The notes under the pieces were generated by a model. It was not told where the DNA came from and ran no database searches. It saw only the letters and a program-made list of their open reading frames with translations. Below are positions 30,303 through 35,349 of a stretch of 35,349 nucleotides of DNA, one piece after another. Both the position numbers and the translations under genes were made by a program. The stretch's first letter is position 1; each line of letters starts with the position of its first letter. The DNA comes from a virus, in IMG/VR virus record IMGVR_UViG_3300037294_000436, positions 1-35,349 of that record. One strand, 5' to 3'.

Positions 30303-31832
30303 TTACTCCGTTGCGGGCTCGCGCGAGGGCGCGGCGTTGGGATCGGCGGTCTGAACGAGACCGGCCTTGGTGACCTTTCGAGGGTCAGCGTCAAAGACGA
30401 GTTCGAGCTCGTCCATCTTCGCGTTGAAGTCGGCGGCTTCCTTCAGAAGCTCTTCCGGATCGTAGCCGCGCCGCGCGATCTGCTGCGGGATCGTGGCGAA
30501 GCCGGAGCGCACCTCGAGCAGGTCCGCCTGCACGTCCTGCAGCGGGTTCACGCTCTCGAAGCGGGTCGGGCCCCACTCTGCGAAGATTTCAGCGCCGCGC
30601 GGCAGCAGGCCCGCGTCCTGGGCATACTCGATGAACCAGCCCCAGATGCGCTCGCAGAACATCGGAATGACGGTCTGCCACTGGATTTGCTCGATCATGC
30701 GGCGGAACTCATTCAGCCCAGCGCGCGTGCTCGAGAAGTTTGCTTGGCTCATGTCGCCGGTCATCAGGGCGTAGGGGACACGAAAGCCCGCCGAAATCAG
30801 ATGCTGCTGGCCGCGCAACCACTCGCCGATGCCGCCCGTCGAGGTGGGCTGGTTGAACTTGATGTCCTTCCCGTTGCGGGCGTAGGCGATCAGGCCCGGC
30901 TCGAACTGCTCGATCCGATGGCCCTCGGCGTCCTCGACCGATGGCGCGATGCCCTGGTCCGCTTCCTCGGCACCGAAGACGATGCCGACGAGGCAGGCTT
31001 CCGTCTTCTTGCGGACCAGCTCGGCAGTCTGCCAATCGTCCAGATCACGGATATGCCGCATGGCGGGCGTGCCCCACGGGACGCCGCGGGACTGGACGCG
31101 CTGGCGCTCGAAGAGGTGTGCCACGCGGTCGGCCGGGATCCGGACCGACTCGAAGCGCCGACCGAAGACCGTGACCGTGCCGCCCGGGTGATCCGGAAAC
31201 AGCCAGTAGGCGGAACGCCTGCCGTTCCGGTCGTACTCAATCCCCTGGTCGATCCGGACGCCATCCGGCCGGTTGTCCATGCGCGCAGCGTCCAGATGAT
31301 CCGCTTCCCGCAGCTCGATCTGCAGCGGCACCACGCCCGACGAGCGCATGGACGTCGGGCGGGCCAGTGCGAAGACCTCGCCGCCTTCGATCATCTCGCG
31401 CACAGCGAGGTTCAGCAGGCCGTGGAAGTCGGTGTGGCCGTGGCGGTCGCAATTGCGCGCCCAGCGATTCCACAGCTCGTCGACACGCTCGTTCAGCGCC
31501 TTATCGCCGGTGGCGGCGCGTGGCCGGATCCCGGTGCCGACGATGTTGTTGACCAGAACCTGCACAGCTTGGGCGGCCATGGGGTTGTTCCGGACCAGAT
31601 CGCGCATGCGGTCGCGCAGGATGGGCCCAGCGCCCGCGATTTCCTTGTCGGCGGAGTTGCCAGAAGCCCGCCAGCCGTCCGTCCCGCGCCCCTTGGATGC
31701 GGATTCGTATCCTCGTTTTCGCTCGATCGCGTCACGAGCGTAGAGCCGTCGCAGCGCCGCTTCGGGCGAAAACACTGCGACGGCTCTGTCGATCAGGCCA
31801 TAACGCAAGGGAGGAGGAATGCGCTTGGCCAT
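30303..31832 (-). CDS. Phage portal protein (lambda gpB family)
   Basis: The 509-residue protein forms the dodecameric ring at one capsid vertex. It matches the lambda-type portal family: RDLVRNNPMAAQAVQVLVNN, then NIVGTGIRPR, MIEGGEVFALARP, IRDLDDWQTAELVRKKTEAC, and the C-terminal PYALMTGDMSQANFSSTRAG and RGYDPEELLKEAADFN. Its start overlaps the gpW-like stop by one base (TGATG). It is full length. Confidence 0.95.
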   Translation of the reverse strand: MAKRIPPPLRYGLIDRAVAVFSPEAALRRLYARDAIERKRGYESASKGRGTDGWRASGNSADKEIAGAGPILRDRMRDLVRNNPMAAQAVQVLVNNIVGTGIRPRAATGDKALNERVDELWNRWARNCDRHGHTDFHGLLNLAVREMIEGGEVFALARPTSMRSSGVVPLQIELREADHLDAARMDNRPDGVRIDQGIEYDRNGRRSAYWLFPDHPGGTVTVFGRRFESVRIPADRVAHLFERQRVQSRGVPWGTPAMRHIRDLDDWQTAELVRKKTEACLVGIVFGAEEADQGIAPSVEDAEGHRIEQFEPGLIAYARNGKDIKFNQPTSTGGIGEWLRGQQHLISAGFRVPYALMTGDMSQANFSSTRAGLNEFRRMIEQIQWQTVIPMFCERIWGWFIEYAQDAGLLPRGAEIFAEWGPTRFESVNPLQDVQADLLEVRSGFATIPQQIARRGYDPEELLKEAADFNAKMDELELVFDADPRKVTKAGLVQTADPNAAPSREPATE

Positions 31833-32038
31833 CAGGACCTCCGGAAGCTGGCAAATCCAGCGATTGGCAGTTTCTTGCCGGACTGAGACGCGAGATCAGC
31901 CTCGATCGTGGCGATGATCTGCCTCATCTCGTTCAGGGACCGGTACTTCGTGGTTTTCCCGTCGTAGCTGACCTCGGTCACGCCGGAGGCGTAGGCCCGC
32001 TTGATCGCGTCGAGTTGTGCCTGCGTGAATCCAGCCAT
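31832..32038 (-). CDS. gpW-like head-tail connector protein
   Basis: The 68-residue protein (FTQAQLDAIKRAYASGVTEV, then SYDGKTTKYRSLNEMRQIIA) has the size and pattern of lambda gpW, which seals the portal after packaging. It sits between large terminase and portal, as in lambda, with a one-base gap to the terminase stop. Confidence 0.9.
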   Translation of the reverse strand: MAGFTQAQLDAIKRAYASGVTEVSYDGKTTKYRSLNEMRQIIATIEADLASQSGKKLPIAGFASFRRS

Positions 32039-32039
32039 T

Positions 32040-34025
32040 TCAGAACCATTTCCTGCCCCGCGAGCCCATCCAGTCGGACGAGCGGCGCGGCTGCTGCTTC
32101 GTTGACGGCCGGTTCGGAACGCCTGCTGTTGCAGCGATATCCACCCGGCCGGTGTTGATCTGTTCTTCGAGCTGTTCCCAGCGTCGATCGTCCCAGCGGT
32201 CGAGCCCCATCAGCCAAGCGGAGGCGCGCGCGTAGACGCGACAGTCCAGCGCCTCGTTGCGGTCCCGCGTCTTCTGCCACTCAAGCTTCTGAAAGCCCTG
32301 GCGGGTCTTGATGGTCATCAGTTGCTCGGCGGTCAGCTGCTTCATCCATTCGGCGGGCGTTCCCTTCGGGATGTGGATATAACCGGTCGGCCACTCTGAT
32401 CCCGCGGCAATGTCCTCTTCAGTCGGCGCGTTCAGGCGCAGGAAGCGATAGGTCTCGCTCTTGAAGACCGCGCCTGCGACCTTCCAGAGTTGAACACCGC
32501 GCCGGAGTTTGCGGCCACCTTCAGTCGTCTCGACATAGGTCGGTCCGTCAACTGGCGTCGATCGGTCAAAGCCCGCCACGCCCTTGACCGCGATCACCTG
32601 GCCGCGCCCAACCGAGCGCACCCAAGAATAGACCGCGTCAGTCGTCACGCCGTCACCGGAGTCGATCGCCATTCGGGCCAGCGCCATGTTCGCGCCGCCC
32701 TCGTGCGGCCAAGTTGTGTTCAAAAACTCCGTCAGCTTGGCCCAGATTTCAGGCCGCGCCGTGTCGCCCTCGATAACGATGTGATCGACCAGCCAAGAGC
32801 GCAGGTTCCGGCCCCAGCCCCAAACGTCGATCTCGATGCGGTCGCGCTGCACGTCCGCACCGCCTGTGAGAACCAGCACGCCTTCCGGTGCCATGCCGAG
32901 CTGCCAGTCCTCGCGGCGATCATAGAGCCGCTGCCAGTCAGGCGCTTCGCCTTTTTCCTGCCAAGTCTCGCCGAGAACTGTGTTCTTCAGCGTCTTCATA
33001 GCGGCATCATTGCCCACCGCCTGCTCCCATCCTCGAGCGATTTCTTCCCAAGAGAGCCAGCCGAGCGGCGAATAAAGCCCGCTGATATGGTATCCGACCA
33101 CCCCAGCCGCCTTCGCGTTCGCGATCGTTTCCGCGTCAGCCGTTGGCATCCAACATGCGCCGCTGGCCTCGTCCATCATCGCGGTCTTGTGCCGCTCAGC
33201 GATGGGCTCTTCGCAGTGTTCGCAGATGTAGCGCGCCGTTTCCGGCTGGCCCTTCTCCCAGCGGAGGCGCTCGAACTGCAGCCATTGCATGCCACCACAA
33301 TGCGGGCAGGGCACGTGGTAACGCTGCTGATCGCTCATCTCGTACTCCCGCTCGATCCTAGACAAGCCCTTGATCGTGGGCGTCGAGGCGAGAAACACCT
33401 TGCTCCTGTGGCCAAAACTGATCGTCCGCGCCTCCGCGAGCGCGATCGGGTCGCCTTCCCCGTCGAGATCGCCCGGATAGGCATCCACCTCGTCCAGGAA
33501 CACCCAGCGCGCTGGCATCGAGCGCAAGCCCACCGCGCTGTTCGCGCCCGTCAGGACCAGCTGTCCGCCTGGGAACCGCTTCCCCAAGATCGTGTTGCCG
33601 CTGTCCCGCGAGCGTGAAGGCATGACCAGCTCGCGCAGCTCCGGGCTTTCCTCGATCAGCGGGTCGATCCGTTGCTGCGACAGGCGCTTTGCCAGATCGA
33701 CTGTCGGCTGCACCGCAAGGAAAGGGCCCGGTGCCCGGTGCATCGCAAAGCCGATCCAGTTGTTTCCGGCCTCTGTCGCCCCGACCTGCGCCGCCTTCAT
33801 GAAGACCACACGCTGCGCCGGGCTCGATGGCGAAAGCGCGTCCATGATCGCCCGCATGAACGGCGTGCGTGCCGTCCTGTAGGGACCGGCTTCGGAAGCC
33901 GCCCGCGAGGACAGGATGCGGTGCCGATCGGCCCACTCTGACACCGTCAGCGCGGGATCCGGAGCGAGCCCGGCCAACCATGCGCGCCGGACTTCCTCCG
34001 CGCCGTCGAAATCAGCGGAGCTCAA
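32040..34025 (-). CDS. terL: Large terminase subunit (GpA family)
   Basis: The 661-residue packaging motor has an ATPase with Walker A-like KAAQVGAT at 77-84, Walker B VFLDE at 175-179 and coupling motif ASTPT near 213-217. A Cys4 zinc-finger-like element (C240, C243, C268, C271) lies within. The C-terminal nuclease has acidic motifs in IDSGDG and NEALDC. This is the lambda GpA family, which cuts at cos sites. It overlaps the small subunit by 14 bases. Confidence 0.96.
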   Translation of the reverse strand: MSSADFDGAEEVRRAWLAGLAPDPALTVSEWADRHRILSSRAASEAGPYRTARTPFMRAIMDALSPSSPAQRVVFMKAAQVGATEAGNNWIGFAMHRAPGPFLAVQPTVDLAKRLSQQRIDPLIEESPELRELVMPSRSRDSGNTILGKRFPGGQLVLTGANSAVGLRSMPARWVFLDEVDAYPGDLDGEGDPIALAEARTISFGHRSKVFLASTPTIKGLSRIEREYEMSDQQRYHVPCPHCGGMQWLQFERLRWEKGQPETARYICEHCEEPIAERHKTAMMDEASGACWMPTADAETIANAKAAGVVGYHISGLYSPLGWLSWEEIARGWEQAVGNDAAMKTLKNTVLGETWQEKGEAPDWQRLYDRREDWQLGMAPEGVLVLTGGADVQRDRIEIDVWGWGRNLRSWLVDHIVIEGDTARPEIWAKLTEFLNTTWPHEGGANMALARMAIDSGDGVTTDAVYSWVRSVGRGQVIAVKGVAGFDRSTPVDGPTYVETTEGGRKLRRGVQLWKVAGAVFKSETYRFLRLNAPTEEDIAAGSEWPTGYIHIPKGTPAEWMKQLTAEQLMTIKTRQGFQKLEWQKTRDRNEALDCRVYARASAWLMGLDRWDDRRWEQLEEQINTGRVDIAATAGVPNRPSTKQQPRRSSDWMGSRGRKWF

Positions 34026-34614
34026 GTTTCACCTCGGCCATATCGGCCAGATGTTTGCGCAGGTATTTATCCAACACCTGCTCCATTTTGTGCGCATCAA
34101 CACCGAGCTCGGCCGCCATATTTGCGGCCACGCGGGGCGGCCAGTTCTGCCAGGCGTCCCGCTCTCGCCGCGCAAGGTCGAAAACCACCGCTGTGGTGCG
34201 CGCTCGGTCGACCAGTTCGCCCTTCATCTTGGCCAGCTTGACCTTGGCGGTCTGGGCCTTGAGCACCTCGTTGGCCATCCGCGCGCGGAGGAACGACACT
34301 TCACCGCCGCCCGCTGTCGGCTCTGGATCAGCGCCAGCTTCGCGCAAAGCTTCGCTGACCGAATCGATCGCAGATCTTGGCACTGCCTTGGTCGTCGCGC
34401 GCGCAGTTCCCGCAGCTGTCGTCGTGCCCATCGCCCTGGAGTTTGACCCGCGTTGCTTCGCCGGGTCCGTCTGAGCGTCCCACTGCTTGTCTGCGTTTGC
34501 CGGGTTGATAGTGCCGTCAGCCTCGAGTGAAATGCGTCCTGTCGCGATCGCCTTGCCCACCGCGGTGTGGCTGACACCTCGGTGCGCGGCGTATTGCCGA
34601 CGCGACATTCCCAT
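34012..34614 (-). CDS. terS: Small terminase subunit (Nu1-like)
   Basis: The 200-residue protein has an N-terminal helix-turn-helix (MSRRQYAAHRGVSHTAVGKA), a low-complexity Ala/Thr linker (about 60-90), a helical oligomerisation region (FLRARMANEVLKAQTAKVKL) and a C-terminal region that would bind the large subunit. This is the Nu1-like/DUF1441 layout. It recognises the packaging site, expected nearby upstream (34615-34772) or in its own gene. The ATG at 34614 has GGGGAG upstream; a second ATG two codons on is possible. Confidence 0.85.
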   Translation of the reverse strand: MGMSRRQYAAHRGVSHTAVGKAIATGRISLEADGTINPANADKQWDAQTDPAKQRGSNSRAMGTTTAAGTARATTKAVPRSAIDSVSEALREAGADPEPTAGGGEVSFLRARMANEVLKAQTAKVKLAKMKGELVDRARTTAVVFDLARRERDAWQNWPPRVAANMAAELGVDAHKMEQVLDKYLRKHLADMAEVKLELR

Positions 34615-34772
34615 TCCGATTGGCTCCCCTTCGGAGATCCCCTTTTAGTTGGGGTTTCTACTTATAAAGCAATGTTATTGCTGCGATTTCTCTACACTGT
34701 AAGCGCCCACAGAGCGATGGTGATTACACAGAGCGACGCACCCCGCGACGCACCAGCCACGGAGACAAAACC
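34615..34772. promoter_or_regulatory. Divergent region between terminase and small-gene operon
   Basis: This 158-base stretch separates the minus-strand late operon from a plus-strand operon, so it should hold two promoters. A dyad AGCAAT-GTT-ATTGCT lies at 34668-34682, and ATCCCC/GGGGT form a small hairpin at 34638-34655. A cos site for the GpA-type terminase could be here, but I cannot identify one. Confidence 0.5.
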
Positions 34773-34955
34773 ATGACGATCGCCGAACGCTACAACGCCG
34801 AAGCCGCCCGCATCATGCCCCACTTGATTGACGACCTGCGGGTCGACGCCGCGATCAACAACGCGAGCCACATCGACGAGATCGTTTTCCGCCGCAACGA
34901 ATTCCTCGGCGGGATGGCCGCCGTGATCCTCGCCCTGATCGCCGACAGCAAGTGA
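34773..34955 (+). CDS. Small conserved protein of unknown function
   Basis: The 60-residue acidic/hydrophobic protein (MTIAERYNAEAARIMPHLID) has no signal peptide and looks mostly helical. GGAG lies eight bases upstream of the ATG. It starts a three-gene operon that ends in a DUF3489 gene. Short proteins of this kind precede DUF3489 genes in Rhodobacteraceae mobile DNA, as far as I recall; no function is known. Confidence 0.65.
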   Translation: MTIAERYNAEAARIMPHLIDDLRVDAAINNASHIDEIVFRRNEFLGGMAAVILALIADSK

Positions 34956-34965
34956 GGGGCCGATC

Positions 34966-35187
34966 ATGAACCGCCGCAAAGACAAAACAGCTGCCCTCGA
35001 CGCTTTCCTCGCTAAGAAAGCCGAGATCGACACCATGCTCGCCCGCCTTCAGGCACTGAGCGACGAGCACTTCGAAGCCAGCCCGGACGAGGTCCATTGG
35101 GGCCACGTCGGCACGCTCGGGTTCTACGCCGAGCAGCTAAAGCGCATCACCGACGCCGCCTTCAAGGAAGGGGAGCACGCCGAATGA
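34966..35187 (+). CDS. Small helical protein of unknown function, upstream of DUF3489
   Basis: The 73-residue protein (MNRRKDKTAALDAFLAKKAE) is charged, with helical heptads and a short middle around DEVHWGHVGTLGFYAEQLKR. AGGGG lies seven bases upstream of the ATG. Its stop overlaps the next start as ATGA, so translation is coupled to the DUF3489 gene. No known domain. Confidence 0.7.
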   Translation: MNRRKDKTAALDAFLAKKAEIDTMLARLQALSDEHFEASPDEVHWGHVGTLGFYAEQLKRITDAAFKEGEHAE

Positions 35188-35273
35188 CAAGCACCCGCAA
35201 GAACACCAAGCAGGCGGCACTGATCGTAAGCGCCGCCCAGGCCCCATTGATTTCGAGGATTTCCGAAGCGTGA
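35184..35273 (+). pseudogene. DUF3489 protein, N-terminal fragment cut by an insertion
   Basis: The frame starts MTSTRKNTKQAALI, the typical opening of DUF3489 proteins, but after about 20 residues (near 35244) it leaves the family pattern and stops at 35273. The missing C-terminal half, beginning about 13 residues later in the family alignment, is present at 3-113 on the same strand. The break point marks either an insertion sequence or a rearrangement. The ATGA overlap with the preceding gene confirms the start. Confidence 0.65.
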
Positions 35274-35349
35274 TGTGTCTGCCACACCGTCTTTGGACAC
35301 AGATGGAGACTGGATATGGCGGACGGTGGAGTTGGGTTTATTGGGCGGT
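35245..35349 (+). mobile_element. Unidentified foreign sequence breaking DUF3489, probable insertion sequence end
   Basis: From about 35245 the sequence no longer matches a DUF3489 gene. It contains a second possible start, ATGGCGGACGGTGGAG (35316), whose frame (MADGGVGFIGR) runs off the window. A start codon about 70 bases from the break fits the left end of an insertion sequence with its transposase. I cannot name the family; inverted repeats are not visible because the other end is missing. Confidence 0.4.

Noticed and set aside
30687-31886. 399-codon plus-strand frame opposite the portal gene
   Set aside because: It is an antisense shadow; the portal protein on the other strand has clear family motifs over its whole length.
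32490-33617. 375-codon plus-strand frame opposite the large terminase gene
   Set aside because: High-GC antisense shadow with Arg/His/Pro-rich composition; the terminase carries Walker and nuclease motifs.

Overview
The window reads as one nearly complete temperate tailed-phage (siphovirus-type) genome from an alphaproteobacterium, most likely a member of the Rhodobacteraceae. The case rests on high-GC coding sequence, a tail-tip gene set of the Rhodobacter gene-transfer-agent (GTA) type (DUF2460, DUF2163, NlpC/P60 peptidase, giant megatron protein), a DUF2793 protein, and DUF3489/DUF7220 accessory genes. Almost every gene is on the minus strand, so the functional order runs from high to low coordinates.

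Layout. 34614-30303: small terminase, GpA-type large terminase, gpW-like connector and lambda-type portal. 30297-27518: a prohead protease fused to the major capsid protein, a DUF2190 cement protein and a head-tail joining protein. 27521-21747: DUF6441 protein, tail terminator-like protein, tail tube, tail assembly chaperone with a -1 frameshift extension, tape measure and DUF2460 distal tail protein. 21733-19058: a beta-helical tailspike. 19028-12936: DUF2163 hub, NlpC/P60 peptidase, megatron and DUF2793 protein. 12887-11160: a small coiled-coil membrane protein, a GH108 endolysin with a C-terminal membrane segment, a holin-like protein and a further membrane protein. An intrinsic terminator at 10895-10926 closes this late operon. 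Next come an attachment site made from the 3' half of a tRNA-fMet gene (10715-10762), a tyrosine integrase (10287-9028), a plus-strand gene of unknown function (8379-9005), and a tightly overlapped early operon (7807-5121) with an excisionase-like protein, a VRR-NUC nuclease and a replication initiator that carries iteron-like repeats inside its own gene. The region 2650-4823 holds an acyltransferase gene split by an intact IS5-family element. The left end has a ParB-like/DNA methyltransferase gene and a DUF7220 membrane protein.

The window starts with the last 37 codons of a DUF3489 gene and ends with the first ~20 codons of one, apparently interrupted. The att site lies between the late terminator and int, as in a circular phage genome (attP), not at the edge of a prophage. 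Together these suggest that the window is a linearised circular genome (or the junction of tandem copies), opened at a DUF3489 gene that carries another insertion.

How it works together: integrase plus the excisionase-like protein act at the tRNA-fMet site. Two nearly identical 22-bp operator-like sites in front of the early operon and in front of int point to one shared regulator. No CI/Cro-type repressor is recognisable, so the 8379-9005 product is the best candidate. The initiator would start replication at its internal iterons. The terminase packages DNA through the portal, the GTA-like tail tip and spike recognise and penetrate the envelope, and the endolysin/holin cassette lyses the cell. 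The disrupted acyltransferase was probably a surface-modifying (serotype conversion) cargo gene.
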